A stretch of 64,000 nucleotides of DNA from Adiantum capillus-veneris (Eukaryota; Streptophyta; Polypodiopsida; Polypodiales; Pteridaceae): positions 89,598,587-89,662,586 of the forward strand of contig CM043966.1 of the NCBI GenBank assembly GCA_014529385.2, given 5' to 3'. Position 1 is the stretch's first letter. The number at the start of each line of letters is the position of its first letter. The position numbers and the translations under genes are program-made. Shown piece by piece: positions 25,126 to 39,535 of this stretch. The notes under the pieces are model-generated. The model was not told the DNA's origin, ran no database searches, and worked only from the letters and a program-made list of their open reading frames with translations.

Positions 25126-25315
25126 GAGGTGAGACGTTTGATCGATACAAATAATATATGTGAGTTGAATTAATTAATTAAGTATATGTGAAGTAATATC
25201 ATACTAATTTTGTGACTTGTCCCTTTATGTGTAGGTTGTGACAGGCGAGTCATCAGTGGATTTCTATATATGTTTTGTGAGACACAGACACATCTCTGTA
25301 TTTTTTTCTTGTATA

Positions 25316-25470
25316 GATATGGTTATGGTTATTGTTTATTGTTTATGGACATTATGGTTATGGTTATTGTTTTGTTTATGGTTATGTTTAACTTTATGGT
25401 TATGGTTATGGTTATTGTTTTGTTTATGGTTATGGTTTTGATCAATATGGTTATGGTTATGGTTTTGCAC
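25316..25470 (+). repeat. TTATGG-type hexamer minisatellite
   Basis: Irregular repeats of GGTTAT/TTATGG with GTTTTGTTTATGG variants run for ~155 bp near the right end of the CACTA. The unit differs from the plant telomere repeat TTTAGGG. Confidence 0.85.
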
Positions 25471-25646
25471 AAAGTTTGTTTCATTTCTTCCATCAAGTTG
25501 TGCCTTAAATCTCATGTGAGATCCTACATGGATATCATGTAGGAGGCGTATACATATGGTTTTTTTATAAAAAAGTTTATGTTAAAACGAAGGGAACTCT
25601 GCCGAAATTTCTACGGGAGCACGGTTGATTTTGGTGCTGCTCGCTT

Positions 25647-25731
25647 TCTTGGGTAGAGGACAGGCAGTCTGGCTGTGGCTGTGTCTATCTTTTCACTGGG
25701 CACAGGCCAGTCTGCCTGTCCTCTATCCAAG
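25647..25731. repeat. Long hairpin inside CACTA
   Basis: CTTGGGTAGAGGACAGGCAG on the left pairs with CTGCCTGTCCTCTATCCAAG on the right, with one G/T wobble. The stem extends a few more bases each side of the loop. It lies just inside the right subterminal repeats. Confidence 0.88.
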
Positions 25732-25739
25732 ATTTTTTT

Positions 25740-25919
25740 TTCTGATATGGTCGTCGAAATACGCATCGATACAGGCGTCAAAATACGCGTCGAAAACAGG
25801 TTCCTTCGACGAAGATATGGACACGTATTTCGACTGTTTCATAGGGACGAGGATTTCAACGTAGTTTTCGACGGTTTGCGTCGAAATCTGCGTCGAAGGC
25901 ACCTGATTTTGTTGTAGTG
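25740..25919. repeat. CACTA right subterminal repeats and terminal inverted repeat
   Basis: It contains GTCGAAATACGCATCG, GTCAAAATACGCGTCG, TTTCGACTG, TTTCGACGG and GCGTCGAAATCTGCGTCG. It ends in TTTTGTTGTAGTG at 25,919. Confidence 0.75.
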
Positions 25920-26068
25920 AGATAAAGTAATAGAAAAAGGATAAAATTTAAGTGCAAGAAGAAAGAGAAGCCCAATGGATAAGGGACCAATTTAAATGGA
26001 GAATCTGGTTTCACTCTAGCAGGTTAGTTTTTCCCGTAGGACGCCACTCCACATTTGTATGTATGTGT

Positions 26069-26108
<40 letters not shown>

Positions 26109-26115
26109 TCTCTCC

Positions 26116-26141
<26 letters not shown>
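25920..26141. repeat. Short spacer and (CT)n(CA)n microsatellite
   Basis: About 150 bp of unrecognised sequence right of the CACTA end lead to (CT)n with one interruption (26,068-26,115) and (CA)n (26,116-26,141). The microsatellite borders copy 2 of the unnamed repeat. Confidence 0.9.
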
Positions 26142-26146
<5 letters not shown>

Positions 26147-26413
26147 ACTGGTCATAAGTGGTTTTTTAAAGAAAAACTCCCCAAAAAAACAAGCCCCCCC
26201 TCCATGGTTGCATAATAAAGGTACCCCTTTTTTGCCATACCATTAGAAACTGCCTGGCCCCCGCTTAACCAAAGCGTGAAGTGAAATCATTACATGGGAT
26301 AGGCGGCCCCTGTCCACTCTCTATCACCTTCCCCAGGCAATGGCGCCTACAGGCTCACGCAGTTAAGGGCGGCCGATTGCATTCAACCTGCTAGTTCTGG
26401 GAGCGTGCATGGC

Positions 26414-26544
26414 ATCCTATATATACTGAGGTGAGGGCATACTCTGGCCCTCACTTAGCCCTGGAGTAGGTCTTTCTTTCTGCTCTTTTTTTCGCTACTG
26501 TCTGAACCTGCTTAAATGGAGGTTGCAGCTCAAGTAACACAGGT
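26414..26544 (+). promoter_or_regulatory. TATA-like box, 9-codon leader and splice donor (copy 2)
   Basis: TATATATAC at about 26,418 precedes ATG 26,516 by ~98 bp. The leader MEVAAQVTQ ends at CAG|GT (26,542|26,543). The layout is the same as in copy 1. Confidence 0.4.
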
Positions 26545-27426
26545 ACCTTACTACAAAGCTTCGGTTTTTGTTTAAGTGTTGTTGCAGTACCTTGCATGGT
26601 AAGTGAAGAAAGACGTCGTCTGAGTTATATACTGTGTATTTGTCTTAGACATAGAGACACAGACTTTTTGAGCCATATGGCTTAGCATTTGAAGCAAAGT
26701 AATGGTCTTTTTGAAGGGAGTACCTACAGGTAATGTAGGGGTCGGCTCTGTAAAAAGCCACTGCATAACTGTAACTGATACACATGGGCATTGTTGTGGG
26801 CCTTGGGACTGCCTGTGCATAGAGAGAAACTGTTTTTTTGGCCTATTTTGTTGATTGTACCAATGGGGAGAACACCTGTGGGAATGGTATTAGCTATACA
26901 AATTGCTATATTGGCCTTTTCTACCGCTTTAGGACCTTACCCGTGGTTTGTGGAAAGGTACCTGGTTATGGGTTTTGTAGTAAGGTACCTAGTTATGGGT
27001 TTTGGCATGTTTGGCTTCAATTGGGAGCCTGTTGGTATAAACACTGTTAATTGGTCTTGAATTGAAATACTGTGCCGGGGCATGTTTAGCATGTGCCTTA
27101 AGACCTCTTATGCATAAAATGGGGTGAGTTGCTGTCGAACACGTGCGCGGATGTTTCTTGCTACTGGTTGTTGTACTGGCTCTATTTCAAGCCGTTGCAG
27201 GTTTGTAGCTACTTGTTGTTTATGGCTCTGTAAGTTGTGTGCTACTGGTTGTAATACTAGCGCTTGTGCGCATACTGGTTGATTGGGCTCTGTTCTTAGC
27301 CACTGCACGACGTTAATTTACTTTCTTTGCTAAAGCAATATGACATGTTGCATGATTTGCAGGATTGGAAGTTATTTGTTAAAAAATTTGTGTTAGCTTG
27401 GCTTAGCTGTTGGGCTTAAGTCCAGT

Positions 27427-27717
27427 TTGGCACTTGAAATTTCATATAAACGCAACTGGTTGGGGTGTTATTTACTTCATCTAGTACCTCTGGTTGATGG
27501 AAAAGTAAGGTATCTTACTCAGCCAAGGGCCGGACACTACCGTTCTTTATGGGCTGCTAATGACTTGTGGAAATCTTGGGATTATGAAGGTAAGTATATG
27601 GCTAGTATTTTTGCCTTTGGCATAGCTTCCAAGCTATGGCTCGTAAAATGGGATTCCATATTAAAAAGAGCAAGTCTTGCTACTCTGCTAACTGGCTACA
27701 CTAGTGTTTTTAGCTAA
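27427..27717 (+). other. Open module in repeat copy 2, unknown product
   Basis: A 96-codon frame contains HLVPLVDGKVRYLTQPRAGH, then SLWAANDLWKSWDYEGKYMA, then FGIASKLWL. The matching part of copy 1 (about 2,890-3,070) and second, more diverged repeats in each copy (about 3,165-3,340 and 27,715-27,900) encode the same pattern with stops. The string GAAGGTAAGTATATGG looks like a splice donor, so this could be exon plus intron read through. The family is not recognised. Confidence 0.35.
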
Positions 27718-28504
27718 TACCGTTGGTTGTCAAAAAAGTAGAAATTAAATGATTAGGCATCTTATACAGAAAAGGTCGGACATGACCTCTCTTTGTCTAA
27801 AGGGATACCAATGATACCATGGGATTGCTAATTCTAAAGGTAAGTATATGGTTGCTATTTTTGGGCTTAAGCATAGCTATCGAGCTATGGATCTTGAAAT
27901 GTTTGGGTTCTTGGTGGACTTCACCACTCAGATTAGAAAGTAGAATGTACTACTCATTTTCTGAAGTAATAAGAAAAGATTGCTAAACATACAAGTTCTA
28001 ATAAATAACCTAGCTTGTCCAAAGTAATTAAATCCTATAAGATGGACATGGATAAAAACTGATATGGTCCATTGATACCTGTAAAACACATCCAAGGCTA
28101 ACTGAATTGTTGTCTTGTTTGGATGGATGCAGGTAAGGACTCTATCTTATCTTGGAGGGCTTTCTTTTCTTTGGCAAGCAACCTTACTGTAATGAAATAC
28201 TCACTGAGGAACGGGGAAGTTCTTTTACTACTAATTTTACTAAAAGAGGATCTCTTTCCTACAATCATTGTACCTAAATAATTTTGATATTGAGTTATTT
28301 TGTACATATGAGTTCATTATTCCTTGGCTAGCTGTCTTTTGAATGTAAAAATTCAATTATATCTTATTAGTTAAGATTTAAACAGCTACACACACACAAA
28401 CAATTACTAACGTCAATATAACAAAAATTCGTGAAGAGTATCATAGAGCCTATGGGGAGCATGTCGTCACTCACCGCCAAGGTCAGGGGTTCTACTATCG
28501 ATAA

Positions 28505-28798
28505 TTGATGGGTTGTGCCATATAATCCTATTTTTTCAACACTATTTAATGCACATATCAATGTTGAGGTATCCTCTACAATTTCATTCGTCAAGTACAT
28601 CTACAAGTACATCTACAAGGGGCATGACAAGGAAATTGTAAGATTCCGTACGTCAGTACAGGATGCAAAAAGGGAGAACGTTTATGAGATAAACAAGTAT
28701 ACAGATGGCTGCTATGTATCCGCATCTGAGGCTTGCTGGAGAATTTTTAAATTCCCTTTGCACAAAGATGCACCAGTTGTCCAGAGATTCAGCGTGCA
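28505..28798 (+). pseudogene. Helitron Rep/helicase, central part
   Basis: It reads WVVPYNPIFSTLFNAHINVE, then ISFVKYIYKYIYKGHDKE, then CYVSASEACWRIFKFPLHKD and VVQRFSVH. These phrases are characteristic of the region between the Rep nuclease and helicase domains in plant Helitrons. A stop lies just before WVVPYN. The coding is cut at 28,798 by the LTR starting TGTTG. Confidence 0.9.
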
Positions 28799-31231
<2,433 letters not shown>

Positions 31232-33430
31232 CATCTTCTAGGTGGTCAAATGGTGACATTTCGAGATATTGATAACCTTAATGATGTCTTGCGAAGAGTG
31301 GGTGCAGAGAAGACCACTTTGATATAGTGGTTCACATGCAACTTGGAGAATCCTAATGAAAACAAAACTTTGTACATTGCTTTTCCTCAAAAGTGGGTGT
31401 GGAATTCTTGTTCCAAAAAATGGACGAAGAGATGTCATGGGGACCCTATTGGGTGGATGTATTTTGTGCAGCCCACTGCAGGTGAACGATATTATTTCCG
31501 TTTTCTTTTGACTATTTGTAAAGGATGCAAATCATTTGAGAATTTTCATACTGTAAATGGCGTATTGCTCCCAACATTCAAGGCATCATACATTGCAAGA
31601 GGTATCTTGGAGGATGATGGGGAATGGTTTGGCTACACGGAGGAAGCTTGCATTACACATACATGCTTGCAATTGAGACATTTTGTGTGCCCATTCTATT
31701 GTTTTGTGAACCCGCCTCCCCTCATCTCTTATGGGAAAGATTTTTACATTTTTTGTATAAGGACTATCAACAGATATTGGAGTCGAGCTGTGAGTCCTTG
31801 GATGGATGTGCACAGGTTGCTGAAGGATATGCGTTGAGAGGTTTGCATAACATTCTTGGTACATTTGGGCAAACTTTAACTAAATACCCTGGAGTTCTAA
31901 TGCTTGATAAGCACTTTGTGACACGTGACAAAAACAACTTGCTTTTCCAAGAACAATGCTTTGATACCACACAAGAGCTATTTGTGTCACATGCAATGGA
32001 GCGGACTCTAAATGAAGATCAAAGGATTTCTTTTGAAACAATTTTGCATGGATTGACTGTTGATGGTGGGGCTACTTTTTTCCTAGATGGGCCTGTAGGG
32101 ATTTGAAAAACTTATTTGTACAACTGTTTGTTGTCATGCATACGTGGAGAAGGAGGAGTTGCATTGGCCACAGCTTCTTCTGGGATCTCATCATTGCTAC
32201 TATGGAATGGGCGCATTACACATTCTAGGTTCAAGATACCCTTGGAGCTCACTAGTTTTAGCACATGCAATATCCATGTCCAGGGTCAGCTTCCTGAACT
32301 GCTTAGACTATGCAAGTTGATTGTGTGGGATGAAGCTCCTATGATGCATCAATACACCTTTGAGGATTTGGACGGGTCTTTGTTGCAAGATATCATGTGC
32401 TTAAGAAAGCCATTCGTTGGAAAAGTGTTACTTATTGGGAAAGGTTTTAGGCAAATCTTACCAGTGGTGTTCAATGGGAGCACGTACAGACATTGTAGAT
32501 GCTACACTTTGTCGATCACAGTTATGGAATCATGTGAAGATCTTTAAATTGACACATAACATACGTGTGGGAGATGGTGATGTGCCTATAGAGAATGGCT
32601 TATGGATGTAAGAAATGGGACTTTGACAAGTGGTGATGAATAGAAGATGGCGATTCCCCATCACATGGTGCTTTCTTTGTCTTCATTAGATGCATTGTTA
32701 GCTTGCATATTTTCAGAATTGTATCAAGATGTCGGCCATGCAGAATACTTAAAAGAGCAAGCCATCCTTGTTCCCAAAAACTCAGATGTTGATGTTATCG
32801 ATGCTAAGGCCCTTTATGCAATGAAATATGATTTTGCGCAATACTTTAGTGCTGACTCTGTGGTGAAAAACTTAATGCAAGATTCATTCTTATACTATGT
32901 GGAGTTTTTAAATGGGCTAAACATGGGCGATGAATTTTTAGCACATTGCTTGGAGTTAAAGATGAATGCCCCAATAATTCTACTATGAAACCTTGACCCA
33001 AGTTGAGGTCTATGCAATGGACACGCTTAGTGTGCAAGGCATTTCACGATAGAGTGTTGTAGGCACAAGTTATCACAAGTACATGGGTTGGGACTAGTAC
33101 GGTTTTCATCCCTCGAATATGTTTTGTGCATTTTGGCACAAATTTGTCATTTGTTCGTAGACAAAGACAGTTTCCAGCTAGATTGGCTTTTTGTATGACG
33201 ATAAATAAGTCACAAGAGCAAAGAATTGTCGTGTTGGGCCTATACTTGGTGACACCAGTATTCACTCATGGACAATTGTATGTTGCGTTGTCACAGGCAC
33301 ATTCAGCTGTTAGAATGAAGATTCTCCTATGTGACATTGATGTGAACAAAACAATTGTAGTAACAAAAAACATTGTGTACCATGAGATATTAAACAATGC
33401 CATATGTAGGCTCCAATCCCTCTTATCATT
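31232..33430 (+). pseudogene. Helitron PIF1-type helicase part
   Basis: It resumes with QMVTFRDIDNLNDVLRRVG and continues with YFVQPTAGERYYFRFLLTI, FENFHTVNGVLLPTFKA and ILEDDGEWFGYTEEA. The helicase follows. Walker A should read GPGGTGKT but here reads GPVGI-stop-KTYLY (TGA at about 32,103), so ATP binding is lost. Walker B is LIVWDEAPM and the next motif is LIGKGFRQILPVV. Later motifs are LKMNAPIILL, then LAFCMTINKSQEQRIVVLGLYL and PVFTHGQLYVALSQA. At least six frameshifts or stops occur. The enzyme would unwind DNA during rolling-circle transposition. Confidence 0.92.
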
Positions 33431-33480
33431 GTCTTCTTCTTTGTGTATGTTTCAACTCATAAATTATTTCATGAATTAAT

Positions 33481-34615
33481 TTTCTACCTTTCTCCATAAC
33501 ATATACTAAACTATGTCATGTGAAATTTTTTTTCCTTCTTCACATTGTCTATTTTTTGGCTTCCATTTGGCTATATAGATCATGGATCAGGTTCCTTACA
33601 TCTCCGAGGTGTCCTTTCTGTTAAATGTAGAGGATCATCCACATCTTGGTATGTTTTTGTCCACCATTAAGGCATTATGTGGAGACTTATTGTGTTCCTT
33701 TTGGGACCTTGATTTTATTTTTTGTTTAAGCAAAGCAACATTTTTTGTGCGTACTTTGGCGCACAAAGAAAAGTGTTAGGACCATCTGCAAGTACTACAA
33801 GACTAGGTGTATGCACATAAAATCAAGATTCACTTGGCATAAAGTAAGATTCATGGATTTTTTTGTTTCTTTTTGTGTTGCAGACCTTAGGAAGTTACCA
33901 TCTATCAATATTTTACATTGCATATTTTGACATACTCCTCGATGTTGAGTACTGTGTCTACTTGGTAAGGAAGAAGGAGCGTCTGTCTTCCGAAGATGAA
34001 GATGATGCTCAGTGGTTTGCTAGATATGAAGGATACTCCCTTCCCAATGATTGGGAGTACCTCCAGAGTTCTAGGTTCTCTCAGTTGATCTACGAAATCT
34101 ACTTGCCCAAACAACTTGCATGTTTGGAAGTTCCATATGTAGCTGCAATAATTGCTGCGTGTAAATTGCTGGGTTTGGTGTTTCGATTGTATTATTTCAA
34201 AAAAAGTCTCCCTCTTTCACTACTTTTGTTTGTTGATCAGGAGATAATCAACCTTGGGGTGGGAAAACGTTCCTTAATTTAGGAATGGAGAACCTCTGAG
34301 CCAATTGACGATTGCATGATGAAGCGAGCTATGTTGATCATTAGTGCCCTTGAATGAGTTTGTTTCTATGACAAACATATCAACAACTTTGCCATGTTTG
34401 TGATCCATTTTAGGCAATGTTCTTTGAATATCAAGATACATTTCTGAATGTCTTGATGTTAATTATGACTTTTCTAATACTATGCAATAGAGTTTTTGAC
34501 TTGCAATTTGAGTTCGAGGGATCCAAGATATTAGATTCATATCTTAGAGAATTTTGTCTAAGCACAACAATTATATGCATTAGTCCTCACATTTGTGAGA
34601 GGATAGGTTGCTATG

Positions 34616-34690
<75 letters not shown>

Positions 34691-34921
34691 GCTAAGGAAG
34701 AGAGAAAAATCATGCATGTTACTAAGAAGTGTGAGAAAAACTCTAAAGTCTCTCTGTGCCTTTTCCTGAACTTGCACCTCTTATGCTTTTTGTAGATTAT
34801 GGTTTTTTGGTAAGATAAGATTTTATGTTTGTAATATTGTGCAAGGGATTGCCTCCTTCGTGGTAGTAAACACATAATTTAGCTTTATATGCATTGTGAT
34901 GTACTTTTTAATGGTATAGCT
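33481..34921. other. Possible Helitron 3' part; (GT)n(GA)n; no gene recognised
   Basis: Short open frames occur, one with KKERLSSEDEDDAQWFARYEG (33,863-34,282), not recognised. A (GT)n(GA)n microsatellite lies at about 34,617-34,687. Nothing else can be supported. Confidence 0.3.
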
Positions 34922-35473
34922 ATGGAAAACACTAATAACAATGCCATTGTTGAGATTGAGTTTAATGGTATTGAATTCACTCCTCCAAGGTTTCCCAATG
35001 TTTGAGCGGCAAAGAGAAGTGCTCGATGTGTGGGATCCCTTTCTGTTAATCTTGTGGTAAATGATGGGAACAACCAACTCATGACTGCATTATGGGACTC
35101 CTTTTCCCATAGTGAGTCTAGGCAGTTGGACTTTGAAAGACGCTTGGAAGCACTTTTGGAGGTGGCTCAGCAAGCCAATGGCCAACAAATTGCAGACATT
35201 CGCAATGAGGTGCGTTTATGTGCACAACACTTCAATGGCAAAATGACCCATGTTGAGGAGAACCAATTCGACATGCTAGTGTGCATGGAACAACAATTTG
35301 AATCAATGCAAAGCTCACACATGCCCAATAGGGAAATCCAGATCCAAGTTGATGCACTTAAGTACTAGGTCCTTGCTCTAGAAGGAGAGGTGACACGGCT
35401 CAAGGTCCACCTAAATCGATTGAATGCGTTGATAACAAAGATGGCTCGAGCTTCTAATGCCCGTGCCATATAG
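34922..35473 (+). pseudogene. Unrecognised coiled-coil protein fragment
   Basis: One frame runs from ATG 34,922 (MENTNNNAIVEIEFNGIEF) to a TAG at 35,471, with two in-frame stops (a TGA near 35,003 and a TAG at 35,366). The product is Gln/Glu/Leu-rich with heptad-like spacing (LDFERRLEALLEVAQQANG, then MEQQFESMQ, then LALEGEVTRLKVHLNRL). The look is that of a coiled-coil protein such as a retroelement or Helitron-associated accessory ORF. It could equally be a captured host fragment. Family unknown. Confidence 0.35.
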
Positions 35474-36780
35474 CAACTCTCAACCTTGGCTACTAGAAAT
35501 AATTGAAGCACATACTTTTTTGTGCTAGTTGGATTTACTGTCTTGATGTACTAAAGCATACCTTGCTTTAAACTACGTTGGTAGGGTAAATTCATGAACT
35601 TGTTGTTTTGTTTGGTTTTATACTTTGGTTGGTTGATCTACATGGCATGAATCCATAGAGTATACTTAAATTAAGTTTTGAGACCTTGGTTGAGATGATA
35701 TTTGTATCAAAACAATATGAAGTACTACCTTTGTGGCTTTGGTATATAAGGTAGCATGTCGTTAGAAAAGAGGCTCCACTCTCACTACAACTATCTTTAG
35801 CTATGTGAGCTTCAAGATTGAAATGAAATACTTGGAAGCTCGATAGATTTCACGATACTTTTCCACTACTTTAATTTCATTGTGAAAGTTATGTTTATGT
35901 TTACAAGTAGAAATTGTCTTGCTCCTTTAGATTTGGTTCACTTTTTGTACTCTCAAATAATTGGGTAGCAGTTTCCAGACCCCATTATTAGTTTGTAATG
36001 ACCATTGTAGACAACTTCTGACTGGGGTCATGCACATCCAACACTTCAACTATATATTTTGTTGTATTGATGCATATGCACATGCCTGAAGTTTGTTTTC
36101 TCTTTGCAAACAACAAACTTCCTCTTATAAAACTCTTTGCTTTGGAAATTAGGGACCAGTTGGCCCCTGTATGTGTATCCCCAAAGGACGTATAATGTAG
36201 AGCTTGTGGAAGGTTCAAACAAGATGATAGAGTTTGTGGGATTTCATTTGCAAAAAGGGTTGTCAATGTATGATAGGTTTAGAGAATTTGGACATTATTA
36301 TAGTTATTATATACTGCCAATTGAAACTCCACCAAAGCATCCTTTGCCACTAACTATTTTGTTTGTTTCCTAAAATTTTTGACATTTTGCATGGAGTGAA
36401 CAATGTAAATCATGAATAAAATCTTTTGGTATATGAAGTTTTATTGGAGGTATTGCATTTGGAATCATTTCTTTTCAAAAAAGACATCAAAATCTCAAAA
36501 CTAAGTGTTGCCTTCTATTTTAAATTGTTACATATGTACGCTATTTTTCATGTTTTTTCATCTCATTATGTGGGAATGTTGAAATTTTATGGCTTATGTA
36601 TACATAAATGAGTAGATTCGTGCGGTGCTTATTGCATGTCTGCGAGTGATCGAGAGGTAATATTTTGACACAAATTTAAGAGTTGTAGTGGTATTGATAG
36701 TGTGCTCTTTTGGTTCACACCAACATATGGTTCACATACTATAGCTGTTATATTGATTTAATTCTCTATACACTTCAATT
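35474..36780. other. No gene recognised
   Basis: AT-rich sequence. A 78-codon frame at 36,137-36,373 (RFREFGHYYSYYILPIETPP) has no recognised relatives. The stretch ends at the breakpoint of the inverted duplicate. Confidence 0.35.
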
Positions 36781-38204
36781 GGCTCCCTCACTCCCAAATC
36801 GTTTCTTTTTACCTTCCTCTGCTACACCATTGCCGGCCTCATTCTCCCTCGCCCCACCTTGTAGATAGAGCTTCTCGCTCTCTCTTGTTAACTCTCAATA
36901 TCCCTTGGTCCCCCTCTCGACATGGCAAGGCTTGGACTCACTTTGTATGCTTGCCTGCCTCAACATGGCATGGCAAAGTTGGGCCTCTATTCTCTCACGG
37001 CCTCACGTGCTCTACAAAACCCAGATCTCTCATCACGCTCGCCAACAGAGTTGCCATCGACTCCTCTCTTGGCATGGCCCTATCACGCTCTGCCTGGCCT
37101 GCAAACGGAGGTGCCCTCTCGACCAATCGATACCCCTCCATGTTTTGCTACCTTCTTTCAGATTTAGCCCATGTAAAAAGGATAATTATGAATATTAATT
37201 TATTTTAGAAACCCCAAAAATACCCAATTGTGGGTTCGCACCTCCAACCCTCGAGCAAACTCTGGGCCTTTCCTTCTTCGTCGGCCATTCTCCTCTGCTT
37301 GCACCTCCATCATAGAAAGTCTCTTTAAACATAGACTTTAACGTCGTAGATTAGTTCCTCAAGATCTCAAAAATCTAATGTGGCACTAGTTTCAAGCTTC
37401 ATGACCAACTTGTCTCTGTCTTAGTTTCAACTTTGACGATAATAATGCTCATAATGCTCTCATGCACATTGTCTCGTACACCTCATACGCAAGCAAATTC
37501 ATGGCCGCCTTCCCAAGGATCATTCCCCTCTCTCGCTCATATTGACAACTCCCCATATACATGATGGCACATCATGTCACTACTCATTGAACCATACTGC
37601 CCAAATGTCCACAAGTAACATGCTTGCATCCTCATTCACTTATTGCAATTGATTAATTCTTCATTCCTCTTATAATTTTTAATTGCATCAAATCGATTGC
37701 CAGCTTCGTCTATGGAAATTGTTCTTCTTATTTTCTCTTTGTTTAAAATAACTCCGATTGGCTAATCAAGTGCAAGTCTCATCGGCAAATAACAGATAAA
37801 ATCATAAAATCATTCATTTTTAGTGCAACATGCTCATACAACCGCGCTCTTTGAGGCTAAAACTAAACTGCAACAACATGCATACTCAATCTTTGGACAA
37901 CTGGTGCATCTTTGTGCAAAGGGAATTTAAAAATTCTCCAGCAAGCCTCATAGGCGGATACATATCGGCCATTTGTATACATGTTTATCTCATCAACATT
38001 CTCCCTTTCTGCATCCTGTACTGACGTATGGAATCTTACAATTTCCTTGTCATGGCCGTTGTAGATGTACTTTTAGACATACTTGACGATTGAAATTGTA
38101 GAGCATACCTCAACATTGATATGTGCATTAAATAGTGTTGAAAAAACAAGATTATATGGCACAACCCATCAATTATCGATAGTAGAACCTTGACCTTGGC
38201 GGCG
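36781..38204 (-). repeat. Inverted duplicate of Helitron/LTR junction
   Basis: The reverse complement matches 28,470-29,904 over its whole length with small gaps. It includes the Helitron coding part (VQRLSMH-type reading), the LTR start and the first ~1.1 kb of the LTR, including the CCATGC...CACGAG-rich block. It stops before the (GA)n tract. Because it holds the same Helitron-LTR junction, it was copied after the LTR inserted. Confidence 0.88.
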
Positions 38205-38776
38205 AAGCCATTATTTCATCGTGCTTAAATGGGGTAGCCATTATTATCCATGCTTGTTTGCTCACAAAATGGACGTGGATATTTTCTAACACAATATTAA
38301 TGCACATCAACTATGCAAGGTGATGAACTATTGAACTCACCACATGGGCATGTTGATGGTGTTGCTCTCTTATGTTGGAGGTGCGGGTCCTTGCCTATTA
38401 TCGCCGATATCTTTTTGTCGCACCCAAACATGAAAGAGTGTGTAGTCTTCGTCCTTGTCCTTGCATGACACTTTGCAGAGGGGGTTGTGGAACAGAAACA
38501 TCACCATCACCATCGACACAACCATCCACCAATGTGGAGGGACTCTTACCATGACCATGGTCATTTGTTGAGAATGGCAAGGCATCACTTGGCAAGTATG
38601 CCGTACGTTGTATAGCAAGCTGGTGATGATAATTTTGTGCAACCTTTTGATGTGCACGCATATGGGAAGAATTACTTGGAGATTCAGGAAGACAAAGGCA
38701 TGTGTCCCTTATCCTCATAATCGCTTTTGCCAAGCAACAAAGAAAACACCAAGTACATAATAAGTGCATAATTTTT

Positions 38777-38955
38777 TTCATTTTATTTACTCTCAAATGC
38801 AAGCATGAAATACCCCCAATACATCTCAATATTGATTGGAGTAGTGTACCTAAGGCAGTGAAGGTTTTCATTTTATTTACTTCCAAATGCAAGCATAAAA
38901 TACCCTCAATACATCACAATATTTACTGGAGTAGAACACCCCAAGGAAGAAAGAT
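38777..38955 (+). repeat. Tandem duplication, ~90 bp unit
   Basis: Two adjacent copies begin TTTTCATTTTATTTAC, contain AAATGCAAGCATRAAATACC, and end near a GGAGTAG string. They differ by about 15%. Confidence 0.8.
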
Positions 38956-39212
38956 AGAGTGCACATGAATTCAAGGCTCGTCAGATAGATCCATTTTATA
39001 GAAACAACAAACCTTTCCTTTCACGCATCCTTTCTTTTCTTCTTTCAGTAAGATGTATTAAATCTAATAGCCTTCAACGGATGAATTAGCCATGAAATGA
39101 CACCATTGGAGTTGAAAGTTGCACACTCTTGTGAGAGGTCTCTTAGCATTTTTTGTATGTCTTTCAAAACATCTTCTCTCATGGAATTTGTCTATGATGT
39201 CAAAAACAGGTT

Positions 39213-39535
39213 TTTCATGGGTGCATGCATGAAGAAGGGGAGAAAGCCTAAACAGTCAAGTGTGTAGACTGTTTTTGTTAGTTTTCTCCCTTAGTATAGT
39301 AGATGGGCTCTCCCAATTCCTTTTCGAATTTTGTAGGTTGGTTCTCCCAATTCACACAACCTTCTCTCTCATGGGGCCTCCCCATGGTGCTAGAAAATGT
39401 GCTTATCATGGCTACATGCATGAAGAAGGAAAGGAAGTTGGAATTTTTGTAGACTAGTCAATCAAAGTTGCCTACCCCATTGCAAAAGGTTGGCTCTTCC
39501 AATTCCCTCTCGATTTTTGACAGGTATGTTATCCA
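39213..39535 (+). repeat. Degenerate direct duplication, ~190 bp unit
   Basis: CATGGSTRCATGCATGAAGAAGG recurs at about 39,218 and 39,408. Each is followed by a GTAGACT string and then a CTCYCCAATTCCYTYTCG-like string, with gaps. A partial third GGTTGGTTCTCCCAATTC lies between. Confidence 0.6.

Larger units (their letters stand above)
26142..28387 (+). repeat. Unnamed dispersed repeat, copy 2
   Basis: It is colinear with 1,940-3,868 but ~300 bp longer, because of additional sequence around 26,600-27,300. The last ~300 bp (28,090-28,387) match copy 1 almost base for base. The promoter-like block matches well and the middle is more diverged. See copy 1 for shared borders. Confidence 0.82.

Noticed and set aside
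38398-38892. 164-codon minus-strand frame
   Set aside because: It overlaps the ~90 bp tandem duplication and has no recognisable domain. Likely chance.
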